DNA from: Flavobacterium micromati | GTDB lineage: Bacteria; Bacteroidota; Bacteroidia; Flavobacteriales; Flavobacteriaceae | Direction of reading: 5' to 3' | DNA length: 64,000 nucleotides | Assembly (NCBI RefSeq): GCF_900129585.1 | Contig: NZ_FQWF01000013.1 | Location: 62,001-126,000 of the forward strand | Shown here: piece after piece, positions 51,613 to 60,423 of the stretch | Layout of the letters: the number at the start of each line of letters is the position of its first letter | Numbering within the stretch: position 1 is the stretch's first letter | Made by a program: the position numbers and the translations under genes | Notes under the pieces: generated by a model | What the model saw: only the letters and a program-made list of their open reading frames with translations | Database searches by the model: none | What the model was told of the DNA's origin: nothing

Positions 51613-53009
51613 TATGAATTTTTATATTTTGCAATGTAATTTTGAACCATTTTCTTTGTCCAAACTACAGGAAATAATTCTTCTAACAATTTAATGTTTT
51701 CAACATTCAGTCTCATTGCATTGCTAAGATGAAATTTTGCCTTAGTTCCATCAGTTAACATGAAATAAAGTCCAGCTAAACGATATTCAATTTCGTTTTC
51801 TTCAGGAAAATATTCAGATGCTTGCAACAACGTTTGAATCGCACTTTCAAATTCGCCCAAATACTGCAAAATATCAACCCAAAACAACCATGTTTCTAAT
51901 GAATGATCACCAAATTCAACGGCTTTTCGATAGCCAAATTCCGCCTCTTCAAAGAAATTCATGTATTTATTGATAGAAGCAAATCTTTTCCAATACATCT
52001 TATTATGATTGTCAATTGCTAATGCTTTATTGACATAAAAAAGAGCTTTCTGATAATTTTTTTGACGAACATAAAAATCAGTGATTGCAATCCAACCTTT
52101 GTCTAAAAGTGGATCTTCGTGAACCGTTTGATTGAAATATTTCAAGGCTTGAACCTTGTTGCCTAGCTTTTCATGACATTTTCCAATGCGAAGTAATGCA
52201 TACGAAGTAGCGTCATCTAATTCTATTGTTCTTTCGTAGCTTTCAATTGCTTCTTTGTGTTTTTTTAAGCGTTCAAATGCTTTTGCTTTTTCCATAAAAG
52301 CACCTAGAAATTCGTCATCAATTAAAGTAGCATAATCAAATGCTTTAATGGCATTTTTATATTCTTTTTCGCTATAATGCAAGCGTCCCACTTGATGCCA
52401 AGCAATTTCACTATATGGATTTTTGTCTATATATTGATTCAAGTAAACGATAGCATCTTGATTTTGATCTAAAAATTCGAAACAATAAACAATGTTGTAC
52501 AAAGCAGATTGGTCTTCCAAATCTTCTTCTAAACATTTGATGAAATTGTTTTTCGCTAACTCAAAATTATCCATAAACAGGTATTCCATTCCTATTAAAT
52601 TATAGACATCAGCGTAATCATCAGTATATTTTAAAGCTATTTTTAAAAGTTCCACTGCTTTTTCGTGTTGATCTCTTTTAGAATAAATATTTGCTTTTTG
52701 AATGTATATTTCTTCGTTAGTTGGTTCTATTGCGTATAATTCATTTAATAATTTTTCGGCAAGCTCCAATTTGTCATCATAAACTAACATCTCCACTTGG
52801 ACTAATTTTAGTCCTGTTGATTTAGGGTGCTGATCTAGTGCTAATTTGAGTGCTTTTTTCGCTAAAGCGGATTTACCCATATCTAGATAATGAAGAATAA
52901 TTTCTTCAAATTCTTCAGAATCAAAAAAGAGTACTTTGTTGGTTTTCAACATCGACTCAAATTTGGACAGGGATAAGTTGTAGTCTTCTTCTTCGTTGCT
53001 TAATTGCAT
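51612..53009 (-). CDS. TPR protein upstream of aroE
   Basis: A 465-residue cytoplasmic protein built of about 11-12 tetratricopeptide repeats, for example LGAFMEKAKAFERLKKHKEA and YALLRIGKCHEKLGNKVQAL, with no signal peptide. TPR arrays bind protein partners. Its place in front of aroE with a one-base overlap is common in Flavobacteriaceae and suggests a shared message rather than a shared function. Confidence 0.9.
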   Translation of the reverse strand: MQLSNEEEDYNLSLSKFESMLKTNKVLFFDSEEFEEIILHYLDMGKSALAKKALKLALDQHPKSTGLKLVQVEMLVYDDKLELAEKLLNELYAIEPTNEEIYIQKANIYSKRDQHEKAVELLKIALKYTDDYADVYNLIGMEYLFMDNFELAKNNFIKCLEEDLEDQSALYNIVYCFEFLDQNQDAIVYLNQYIDKNPYSEIAWHQVGRLHYSEKEYKNAIKAFDYATLIDDEFLGAFMEKAKAFERLKKHKEAIESYERTIELDDATSYALLRIGKCHEKLGNKVQALKYFNQTVHEDPLLDKGWIAITDFYVRQKNYQKALFYVNKALAIDNHNKMYWKRFASINKYMNFFEEAEFGYRKAVEFGDHSLETWLFWVDILQYLGEFESAIQTLLQASEYFPEENEIEYRLAGLYFMLTDGTKAKFHLSNAMRLNVENIKLLEELFPVVWTKKMVQNYIAKYKNS

Positions 53010-53168
53010 ACTATTTTTTTTAATTTCGCCTACCTAAAATTAGACATCCTTAAGCTTTGTATGAGCTAATAAGTTTATTCTTGTGAACAATTTAATTAAC
53101 AAATTCAAATTTGCTGTTCTGCAGGATGTTCAAATTAACCTAAAAATATGTTATTAACGTGAATCACT

Positions 53169-53248
53169 AGCCCGGATAGAAGTGGAAATCCTTTTATGTT
53201 CGCCGCGGCGGATGTAAAAGATTGTAACAAATAGCCGGATTAGCTCCA
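53169..53248 (-). repeat. Interspersed palindromic element, member 2
   Basis: Read on the minus strand: flank CCGGCTATTTGTTACAATC, an inner stem with CTTTTA...TAAAAG arms around the palindrome CGCCGCGGCG, then flank GGATTTCCACTTCTATCCGG and GCT. The flanks match member 1 at 2768-2827. It is much richer in G+C than its surroundings and lies between two minus-strand genes, downstream of the aminotransferase. Confidence 0.7.
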
Positions 53249-53255
53249 AATAAAA

Positions 53256-54443
53256 TTAATGATTTAAAGTTATTTCGTCCATAACTTCAAGAATTATTTT
53301 ACAACCTTCTCGTATTTCTTGCTGTGAAATAGTTAGCGGCGGCGTGATTCGAATTGCTGTTCCTTCAAAAAGCAACCAGAATAAAATAAGTCCTTTTTCT
53401 TGACATTTCAGCACTACTTCGTTAGTAATATCAGCACTTTTTGTCATTGCGGCAAGCATTAATCCTTTACCTCGTATCTCCTCTATCAAAGGATGTACCA
53501 GAAGCGATCTAAACAACTTTTCTTTCTCTATTGCTTCGGGCATCAGGTTGGTCTCTGTAATTTCCTTCAAAGTTGCTAAGCACGCTGACGCAATGACAGG
53601 ATGACCTCCAAAGGTTGTTATATGTCCTAATTTAGGATTATCACTTAGTAAATCCATTCTTTCTGATGAAGCAGTAAAGGCTCCCACCGGCATTCCACCG
53701 CCCATTCCTTTACCCATTACAAGAATATCTGGGACAACATCATAATTTTGAAATCCAAAAAGTTTTCCTGTTCTTCCAAAACCGGGTTGGATTTCGTCGA
53801 GAATCATCATGGCTCCAACTTCATCACATCGCTGACGTACTTTTTTTAGAAAATCATTGTGTGGCTGAATAAATCCTGCTCCTCCTTGAATGGTTTCTAG
53901 AATAATTCCTGCTGTTTTTGTTGTTATTTTTTGTAAGTCATCTTCATTATTGAAAGTTATAAAATCAACGTCAGGAATCAGTGGACGAAATACTTGTTTG
54001 CGCTCCTCGAATCCCATTACGCTCATTGATCCCATCGTATTTCCGTGGTATGCGTTATGACAAGAAATTAGTTGGCTTCGTCCTGTGGTTCGTCTTGCGA
54101 GTTTTAAAGCCCCTTCAATTGCCTCAGTTCCTGAATTGACGAGATAAGTTTTGTCTAACGCTGGCGGTAGGAGTGAAGCTAATAATTTACAATATTCTAC
54201 TGCTGGACTTTGCGAATATTCACCATAAACCATTACGTGTGAATATTTATCAAGTTGATCCTTTATTGCTTGATTCACCCGTGGATGTTGGTGTCCAAGT
54301 GAGCAAGCTGAAACTCCTGCCACAAAATCTAAGTATTTTTTATTATTAGTATCATAAATATAAGATCCCACAGCATGGGAAACTTCCATACCTAATGGAT
54401 ATGGTGAAGTTTGCGCTTGATATTTTAAAAAATCAGTTTTCAA
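53256..54443 (-). CDS. Class III aminotransferase (acetylornithine/ornithine type)
   Basis: A 395-residue PLP enzyme. YLDFVAGVSACSLGHQHPRV, YLVNSGTEAIEGALKLARRT (phosphate site), ILDEIQPGFGRTGKLFGFQN and the PLP Lys245 in LVMGKGMGGGMPVGAF are all present. ITTFGGHPVIASACLATLKE and the C-terminal RITPPLTISQQEI fit the acetylornithine/ornithine/GABA group. The exact substrate is uncertain; no arginine-biosynthesis genes are adjacent. It is preceded by the OstA-like gene (17 bp). Confidence 0.9.
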   Translation of the reverse strand: MKTDFLKYQAQTSPYPLGMEVSHAVGSYIYDTNNKKYLDFVAGVSACSLGHQHPRVNQAIKDQLDKYSHVMVYGEYSQSPAVEYCKLLASLLPPALDKTYLVNSGTEAIEGALKLARRTTGRSQLISCHNAYHGNTMGSMSVMGFEERKQVFRPLIPDVDFITFNNEDDLQKITTKTAGIILETIQGGAGFIQPHNDFLKKVRQRCDEVGAMMILDEIQPGFGRTGKLFGFQNYDVVPDILVMGKGMGGGMPVGAFTASSERMDLLSDNPKLGHITTFGGHPVIASACLATLKEITETNLMPEAIEKEKLFRSLLVHPLIEEIRGKGLMLAAMTKSADITNEVVLKCQEKGLILFWLLFEGTAIRITPPLTISQQEIREGCKIILEVMDEITLNH

Positions 54444-54460
54444 AACTATTGTTTTTTAAG

Positions 54461-56116
54461 TTATTTTACTTTTCCAGTTTTGGCTGGAAGTGGTTTTTGT
54501 TTTTTGTCGTAGTTCAAAGTTTCCTTTCTAATTTTCATTGGAACTTCTTCTTTTGCTATAGCGGCTTTGGTTTCCTTAACTTCTGTTGCATTTTCTCCAT
54601 TCTCTTCGGCAGGAAAAATGTCATCTTTAGATTTAATTTGTTCCTCTCCTCGCCATAATAATCCTCTTAATTTACGAGCATTTTCAGGCAACTCGCTTTC
54701 TGGATAAATATCTCCATCCACTTGTTGAAAGAAAGTGATGGTTTCAATTTCATTTTTATCCAACAGAAGATTGATTTTACTACTTACATTTTTATTGATA
54801 CCAATAAGCTCTTGTGCATCATTTCGCATGTAATAAATAACTTCGGCATTTTTAATAATGTCAACATCCCGCAATTTTCCGTCTTCAAATTTTCCATATA
54901 GATTTTGACCTTTAACTTGGTTGTAACCTGTTCCAATAGTATCCTGTGATACAATAAAGGTATTATTGAGTACCTTCAGTGAATCTAATTTTTGAGTTGT
55001 ATTGTTTCCTATAAGATGCATGAGATCACCAGTTATTTGACTTTTTCCATTCCAAAGTATGGGATTACCAATCATTTTTGTCAAAGAAATTTTCGAACTA
55101 GAATGAATTGAATCACATTTTCCGCTCATATCTTTTTTAAAAAATCGCACATTATTAAAAGCTCTAATTATTCTTTCACCTTCTTTTCCAGTTACCATTA
55201 ATTTTTTTCCATGTATGTAAACCGAGTCATTTTCGACAAAGTTTACAGCCAATGCTCTTTTAGTAACAAAAACCGAATCTAATTTTTTGTACAACTCGGC
55301 ATAATGACCTTTTATAATCCCGCGATTGACTGAATCAGTAATTTTTACATTTCTGGTAGCCGATGCAAATTCTTTATTTCGATCATAATATAAACTATCA
55401 CCCCGAATCACACGATCATCATATTTGATAAATGATTTGGTCAGGAAATGAGCCAGATTTTTTTTAGTGTCGTAAAATCCTTTTTCAGTATAAATATAAT
55501 TGGTTTTGCTAGTAATTGTTGATGGTCCAAAAAGGTATGAATGCCCAGAATTACTGTAATAATCAAGATGATTTGATTTGATAACATACGTTGGATTTGT
55601 AATTGTAACAGCTGTCAGGAATTTAAATTTCTTTTCATTTGCGTAATATCTACCAGCGTTACTTTTTAAAATATTGTCTTTATTAACGATAGTTCCGGGA
55701 GTATCATAGAAAACTTCCTGTGCGTTTCTGTCAAAATTGATAATTTCTGTTTCTAGTGTCGCATCGGGAGAACTCATTACCGCATCTCCAGAAGCATAAG
55801 CTTTTTTTAAATTTCCATTATATTCTGCGTATTTGCTATTTAAAAACAAAGTATCACCTTGAACCATTTGCACATTTCCAAAAGCTTTTATGTAATTTTC
55901 TTTTTGGAAATAATACGCTTTATTACAAGTCATTACAATTCCGTCGTGATTTACACGAACATTTCCTATCAACAATAATGCATCAGGAATCTCAACTTGA
56001 TTCACATCAGCAAAATCAGAATTTTCTACAATAATTTTTTTCGGGGCTTGTGCCAAAACTACTTGTGAAAGCAGTAACAAGAAGCAACAACAAACGAAAA
56101 AGAGCGATTTCTTCAA
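54461..56116 (-). CDS. OstA-like (LptA/LptD N-terminal-like) lipopolysaccharide transport protein
   Basis: A 551-residue periplasmic protein with a signal peptide (LFFVCCCFLLLLSQVVLAQ, then APKK) and repeated OstA-type beta-jellyroll segments, such as LLIGNVRVNHDGIVMTCNKA, ENYIKAFGNVQMVQGDTLFL and ENDSVYIHGKKLMVTGKE. The C-terminal 50 residues are charged and low in structure. This large form is typical of Bacteroidota and is thought to bridge lipopolysaccharide to the outer membrane. The frame offers no ATG; initiation at the TTG at 56114-56116 yields a proper signal peptide, and a minus-strand -7 TAAATTTG (56133-56140) lies 17 nt away. Confidence 0.88.
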   Translation of the reverse strand: MKKSLFFVCCCFLLLLSQVVLAQAPKKIIVENSDFADVNQVEIPDALLLIGNVRVNHDGIVMTCNKAYYFQKENYIKAFGNVQMVQGDTLFLNSKYAEYNGNLKKAYASGDAVMSSPDATLETEIINFDRNAQEVFYDTPGTIVNKDNILKSNAGRYYANEKKFKFLTAVTITNPTYVIKSNHLDYYSNSGHSYLFGPSTITSKTNYIYTEKGFYDTKKNLAHFLTKSFIKYDDRVIRGDSLYYDRNKEFASATRNVKITDSVNRGIIKGHYAELYKKLDSVFVTKRALAVNFVENDSVYIHGKKLMVTGKEGERIIRAFNNVRFFKKDMSGKCDSIHSSSKISLTKMIGNPILWNGKSQITGDLMHLIGNNTTQKLDSLKVLNNTFIVSQDTIGTGYNQVKGQNLYGKFEDGKLRDVDIIKNAEVIYYMRNDAQELIGINKNVSSKINLLLDKNEIETITFFQQVDGDIYPESELPENARKLRGLLWRGEEQIKSKDDIFPAEENGENATEVKETKAAIAKEEVPMKIRKETLNYDKKQKPLPAKTGKVK

Positions 56117-56132
56117 TGGGTTTATTTTTTGA

Positions 56133-56140
56133 CAAATTTA
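56133..56140 (-). promoter_or_regulatory. -7 element of the OstA-like gene
   Basis: Minus-strand TAAATTTG, exact TAnnTTTG match, 17 nt before the TTG start. Confidence 0.45.
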
Positions 56141-56620
56141 TGAAAAAGCATACAATCCTAATCTATATTAAGGTTTATTTATAACGGAGTAAAATAATGG
56201 CTAAGTAAATAAAAAAGATAACAATGTCTTCTAATCCATTTAAGAAATACCAGAAAAGATAAATTTATGCGATATTATTCTAAAATAAGACTTTTTAGGT
56301 CCTAAGTTTTATCATTAAAAGTGTAGACTTACCGTTTTTTTTTTTTTGAATTTACCGTAAAAAAGTAATTAGATTTACAAGGTTGGGTGCGTCATCCGTT
56401 GCATAATCTAAATGCAAAAACTAATCTACACTTAAATGATCTTGTTTACTACAGCGCTTCATAGTTCTTGCCAATCAGAACAAAAATTAGCAAATTTAAA
56501 GTTATTAACAAATACTATTACTCCTTCGTTGTAGTTGTACTAGCCAAATTAGATTTTTTTTAATTTTATAAATGGCGAAGTTCATTTAATAAAATTGCAG
56601 TAATTTTAAAAAGTGGTTAG

Positions 56621-56638
56621 TGCATTGATGTTAATGCA
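56621..56638. promoter_or_regulatory. Candidate operator upstream of the alpha-amylase gene
   Basis: Inverted repeat TGCATTGATGTTAATGCA, 6-bp arms and 6-nt spacer, 36 nt before the amylase ATG. It could bind a dimeric regulator; none is encoded next to it. Confidence 0.4.
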
Positions 56639-56674
56639 TCTCTAATACTTAAAAAATTATCTTAAATAATTATA

Positions 56675-58552
56675 ATGATTAAAAAAACAACAACAGCAGT
56701 AAGTCTGAGTTTGCTAATTTTAGCTTCAGCTTGTAAAACGACGCAACCAAAAATGAATGAAGAAAAAAAAGAGTTGGTTTCCACTAAAAAAGAAGTAGTT
56801 TACCAAGTTTTTACCCGATTGTTTGGCAATAAAAACACCACCAATAAACCTTGGGGAACAATCGAAGAAAATGGAGTGGGGAAATTCAATGACTTTACAG
56901 ATTTAGCTTTGAAGGAAATTAAAGATTTAGGTGTAACATACATTTGGTACACTGGAGTGCCGCATCATGCGTTAGTGAGAGATTACACTGCAATAGGAAT
57001 TTCAAACGATGATCCCGAAGTTATCAAAGGCCGAGCTGGCTCTCCTTATGCGGTAAAAGATTATTACAACGTAAATCCTGATTTAGCAGTTAATCCAGCA
57101 GACCGTTTGCAGGAATTTGAAGCTTTGATTAATAGAACGCACAAGGCGGGAATGAAAATGCTTATTGATATTGTTCCTAATCATATCGCTCGTAAATATG
57201 AAGGCAAGAGTAATCCTAGTGGAATAAAAGATTTTGGCGCTGATGTTGACACAACAGTCGAATATAAAAGAGACAACAACTTTTATTATATTCCTAAAAC
57301 GCAATTTGAAATTCCAGACGGTGTTGTGCCACTTAATGGCGAGAAAAATTCTTTGATTGATGGTAAATTTGTAGAAATTCCTGCCAAATGGACCGGTAAT
57401 GGTTCGCGTATGGCAAAACCAGATAAGAATGATTGGTATGAAACAATAAAAGTTAATTACGGAATTCGTCCGGATGGATTCAAAGATTTTCCTGAACTAC
57501 CTGCTGGTTCTGAAACAAAATCCTATCAAGAGCATTTCGATTTTTGGAAAAATAGGGATGTTCCTAATTCATGGGTAAAATTTAGAGATATTGCTTTGTA
57601 TTGGACAGCAAAAGGAGTTGATGGTTTCCGTTTTGACATGGCCGAAATGGTTCCCGTTGAATTTTGGAGTTATATGAACTCTGCAATCAAGGTAAATAAT
57701 CCAGATGCTTTTTTACTCGCAGAAGTGTACAATCCGAAAGAATATCGAAACTACATTCAATTGGGAAAAATGGATTATTTGTATGACAAAGTGGAAACGT
57801 ATGATAAACTAAAAGAAATTATTCAAGGAAAATCGGCACCAAATGATTTAACAAATATTCAAAAAGGGCTGGAAGATATAGAGCATAATATGCTCCATTT
57901 TTTGGATAACCATGACGAACAGCGATTAGCAAGTGCGCAATTTGCTGGAACCCTACAAAAAGGGAAACCATTAATGGTGTACTCCATAACAATTGGTACA
58001 TCGCCTACGATGGTTTACTTTGGTCAAGAAGTAGGGGAGGCTGGAAATGAAAATGCTGGTTTTGGATTGCAGTCCAGAACATCTATTTTTGATTACATGG
58101 GAGTGCCAAACCATCAGCGCTGGATGAATGGTGGAAAATTTGATGGTGGACAATTAACTCATGATGAAAAAGAGCTCCGTAATTTTTACAAAAAATTGCT
58201 GAATTTTTCAATTAATAGTTCAGCATTAATGGGGAAATACCAGGAAATTCAAACCATCAATCAGCAGTCAACTAAAGCTTATGATGCCGGAATATATGCT
58301 TTTACGCGCTGGTCTAATGATCAAAAATTAATTGTAGTTACTAACTTTTCTTGGTTGACAGTTAGCGTATTTGAATTAAAAATTCCATCTGATATTATAA
58401 CGCAATGGAACTTAAAAGATGGAACCTATACTTTAACAGATCAAATTTATAAAAATAATTCGGTAAAGCTCGAGGTTTTAAATGGCGAGGGAAAAGCAAA
58501 AATAAAAATTGAACCTTCGGAGTCGTTCATTTATCAATTAGAGGTAAATTGA
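56675..58552 (+). CDS. Lipoprotein alpha-amylase (GH13)
   Basis: A 625-residue surface or periplasmic glycoside hydrolase. It has a lipoprotein signal (LLILASAC, Cys 20) and a (beta/alpha)8 barrel. GH13 residues are in place: nucleophile Asp321 in DGFRFDMAE, acid/base Glu350 in LLAEVYNP, and transition-state Asp414 in FLDNHDEQR. IDIVPNHIARKYEG is the first conserved region. It should cut alpha-1,4-glucans. It is a solitary gene with no SusC/SusD or MalR-type partner, and it has a terminator shared with the convergent superoxide dismutase gene. Confidence 0.94.
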   Translation: MIKKTTTAVSLSLLILASACKTTQPKMNEEKKELVSTKKEVVYQVFTRLFGNKNTTNKPWGTIEENGVGKFNDFTDLALKEIKDLGVTYIWYTGVPHHALVRDYTAIGISNDDPEVIKGRAGSPYAVKDYYNVNPDLAVNPADRLQEFEALINRTHKAGMKMLIDIVPNHIARKYEGKSNPSGIKDFGADVDTTVEYKRDNNFYYIPKTQFEIPDGVVPLNGEKNSLIDGKFVEIPAKWTGNGSRMAKPDKNDWYETIKVNYGIRPDGFKDFPELPAGSETKSYQEHFDFWKNRDVPNSWVKFRDIALYWTAKGVDGFRFDMAEMVPVEFWSYMNSAIKVNNPDAFLLAEVYNPKEYRNYIQLGKMDYLYDKVETYDKLKEIIQGKSAPNDLTNIQKGLEDIEHNMLHFLDNHDEQRLASAQFAGTLQKGKPLMVYSITIGTSPTMVYFGQEVGEAGNENAGFGLQSRTSIFDYMGVPNHQRWMNGGKFDGGQLTHDEKELRNFYKKLLNFSINSSALMGKYQEIQTINQQSTKAYDAGIYAFTRWSNDQKLIVVTNFSWLTVSVFELKIPSDIITQWNLKDGTYTLTDQIYKNNSVKLEVLNGEGKAKIKIEPSESFIYQLEVN

Positions 58553-58582
58553 TTTGAAGAAATGTTCATTGTTGGTTTTAAT

Positions 58583-58622
58583 AAAAAAGTGATATTACAG
58601 TTTTTGTACTATCACTTTTTTT
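58583..58622. terminator. Bidirectional terminator
   Basis: Perfect arms AAAAAAGTGATA and TATCACTTTTTT with a 15-nt loop, ending in T7 on the plus strand and T6 on the minus strand, between the amylase and superoxide dismutase genes. Confidence 0.9.
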
Positions 58623-58637
58623 ATTTTGTAATTCAAA

Positions 58638-59411
58638 TTATTTTTTTAGAGCACTTTCATAATTTTCTTCCACTTTTTTCCAATTGATAATTTTGAAAAA
58701 AGCATCGATGTAACTACCTCTTTTATTTTGGTAATCTAAATAATAAGCGTGTTCCCAGAGGTCTAATGCTAAAATTGGAGTTCCAGCAACGGGAGCATTT
58801 CGCATCAATGGATTATCTTGATTTGGAGTAACAGTAACTTGAAGTTTCCCAGTTCGATCGAGAATTAGCCACGCCCAACCAGAACCAAATTGATTGGAAG
58901 CTTCTTCTTTAAACAACGAAGCGAATATTCCATAAGAACCAAAATCTCGAATTATAGCCTCAGCTAGAGCATTTTGTGGTTCGCCTCCTCCTTTTTGAGT
59001 CATACACTTCCAATACAAAGAATGGTTATAAAATCCACCAGCGTTATTTCGCATTATCTCATTATTTGGATCTAATTTGGCTAAAACTTCTTCTATTGTT
59101 AAATTTTCAAGCGGCGTGCCTACTATTGCTTTATTGAGATTGTTAGTGTATGACAAATAGTGTTTGGAATAATGCAACTCTAAAGTAGCAGCTGATATAT
59201 TAGGCGTTAGTGCATTATAAGCGTATCCCAATTTATCAAGCTGAAATGATCCTTCAAAAGCTTGTATATCATCAGGGGATCCAACGACTACCTTTTGCTC
59301 TACGACCGTTGGCAACGGAACTTCAACTACTTCAATTAATTTATTATTATTACAAGATTGCAAAATAAGTATGAAATAGAAAACAACTGCTAAAAATTTT
59401 ATTCTTTTCAT
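58638..59411 (-). CDS. Lipoprotein superoxide dismutase (Fe/Mn family)
   Basis: A 257-residue superoxide dismutase. Metal ligands are visible: His in LELHYSKHYL, His in NAGGFYNHSLYW, and Asp and His in ALDLWEHAYYLDY. A lipoprotein signal (LILQSC, Cys 20) and a 40-residue Val-rich linker precede the domain, so it is anchored outside the cytoplasm, unlike typical cytoplasmic SodA/SodB. This would remove superoxide at the envelope. The metal (Fe or Mn) cannot be told. Confidence 0.93.
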   Translation of the reverse strand: MKRIKFLAVVFYFILILQSCNNNKLIEVVEVPLPTVVEQKVVVGSPDDIQAFEGSFQLDKLGYAYNALTPNISAATLELHYSKHYLSYTNNLNKAIVGTPLENLTIEEVLAKLDPNNEIMRNNAGGFYNHSLYWKCMTQKGGGEPQNALAEAIIRDFGSYGIFASLFKEEASNQFGSGWAWLILDRTGKLQVTVTPNQDNPLMRNAPVAGTPILALDLWEHAYYLDYQNKRGSYIDAFFKIINWKKVEENYESALKK

Positions 59412-59509
59412 ATTGTGCTTTTTTTAATTTAGAGTAATCGATAATTTATGCAGCATTGTTAGAATTCACAATAAAACCGAAAATAAACTCATTTCAGAAA
59501 AAATGTTTT

Positions 59510-59770
59510 TTACAGTGAATGAATCATTGCGATATAATTTTCTTTGGCTTCATCAATAGAAAGGTGGCTAATTTGCATCCAGGCATTAGTTTTAAAAGCA
59601 TCGCGTAAATGGAATGATGAATTTTGCTTTAGATCTAAAGTTCCCCTTGTGGCTTGCTTGTACAAAGCGTACAGTCTGAGCTGCACATCTTGAGGTAAAG
59701 AAGCTTGCGTCATTGCCGATGCTATTTCCACAGCCGCCGCAAATCGGGTATCTAAATCTAGTTCAATCAT
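59510..59770 (-). CDS. Acyl-CoA-binding protein
   Basis: An 86-residue four-helix protein with ACBP signatures LRLYALYKQATRGTLDL (Tyr and Lys contacts) and KTNAWMQISHLSIDEAKENY. It binds medium- to long-chain acyl-CoA in the cytoplasm. It overlaps the psd stop codon by one base in a phospholipid-synthesis operon, a placement seen in other flavobacteria. ACBPs are rare in bacteria outside this phylum. Confidence 0.93.
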   Translation of the reverse strand: MIELDLDTRFAAAVEIASAMTQASLPQDVQLRLYALYKQATRGTLDLKQNSSFHLRDAFKTNAWMQISHLSIDEAKENYIAMIHSL

Positions 59771-60423
59771 TATAATTTAGTAGCGATAACAGTTTTTCCT
59801 CCAACTGCTTTGTCATTCAAGGATACATTTATAGTTGTTCCTAATGGTAAAAAAATATCAACTCTAGAACCAAATTTTATAAAGCCAGCGTCAGTTCCCT
59901 GAATTACTTGCATTCCTTCCTGAGCGTAGTTTACGATACGTCTCGCTAGTGCTCCAGCAATTTGACGATATAGCACTTCACCAAACGTTTCATTTTCGAT
60001 CACAATCGTAGTGCGTTCATTTTCCTCACTTGCCTTTGGGTGCCAAGCTACTAAAAATTTACCGGGATGATATTTACTAAATTTTACAAGACCACTCAAG
60101 CCGTAACGTGTAACATGCACATTTATAGGCGACATGAAAATAGATATTTGCAAACGTTTATCTTTAAAATACTCTCCTTCAAATACCTCTTCAATAACTA
60201 CTACTTTGCCATCAACAGGTGCAAGAATTATGTTTTCATCGCTTATAACATTTCTTTTAGGATTTCTAAAAAACTGTAAAATGATTATTAATAGCAGTAA
60301 GGTTGCTATCTGTACACCTATTTTTAACCAATATTGGTCAATTAAATAATCTGATAATAGTAAAACAACAGCGGTAAAAATACTGCCTAATAAAATTGAT
60401 TGGGTTCCTTCTTTATGAAACAT
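59770..60423 (-). CDS. psd: Phosphatidylserine decarboxylase
   Basis: A 217-residue pro-enzyme of the short (type II-like) class with two N-terminal membrane helices. It converts phosphatidylserine to phosphatidylethanolamine. IILAPVDGKVVVIEEVFEGE, FMSPINVHVTRYGLSGLVKF and the self-cleavage region FIKFGSRVDIFLPLG (the Gly-Ser pyruvoyl site) are intact. It overlaps cdsA by 11 bp and is followed at once by the acyl-CoA-binding gene. Confidence 0.95.
   Translation of the reverse strand: MFHKEGTQSILLGSIFTAVVLLLSDYLIDQYWLKIGVQIATLLLLIIILQFFRNPKRNVISDENIILAPVDGKVVVIEEVFEGEYFKDKRLQISIFMSPINVHVTRYGLSGLVKFSKYHPGKFLVAWHPKASEENERTTIVIENETFGEVLYRQIAGALARRIVNYAQEGMQVIQGTDAGFIKFGSRVDIFLPLGTTINVSLNDKAVGGKTVIATKL

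Larger units (their letters stand above)
56117..56674. other. Gene-free stretch (558 bp)
   Basis: A+T-rich divergent spacer. It contains a 13-T run at about 56335-56347, two copies of AAGTGTAGA in inverted orientation about 95 nt apart (near 56320 and 56425), and a palindrome at 56621-56638 before the amylase gene. No credible short gene seen. Confidence 0.5.

Noticed and set aside
56335..56347. 13-T run as a phase-variable tract for the amylase
   Set aside because: It is more than 300 bp upstream of the gene and not inside a recognisable promoter or coding frame.
56621..56638. Fnr-type site before the amylase (contains TGAT)
   Set aside because: The symmetric arms are TGCATT/AATGCA and do not give TGAT-N4-ATCA.
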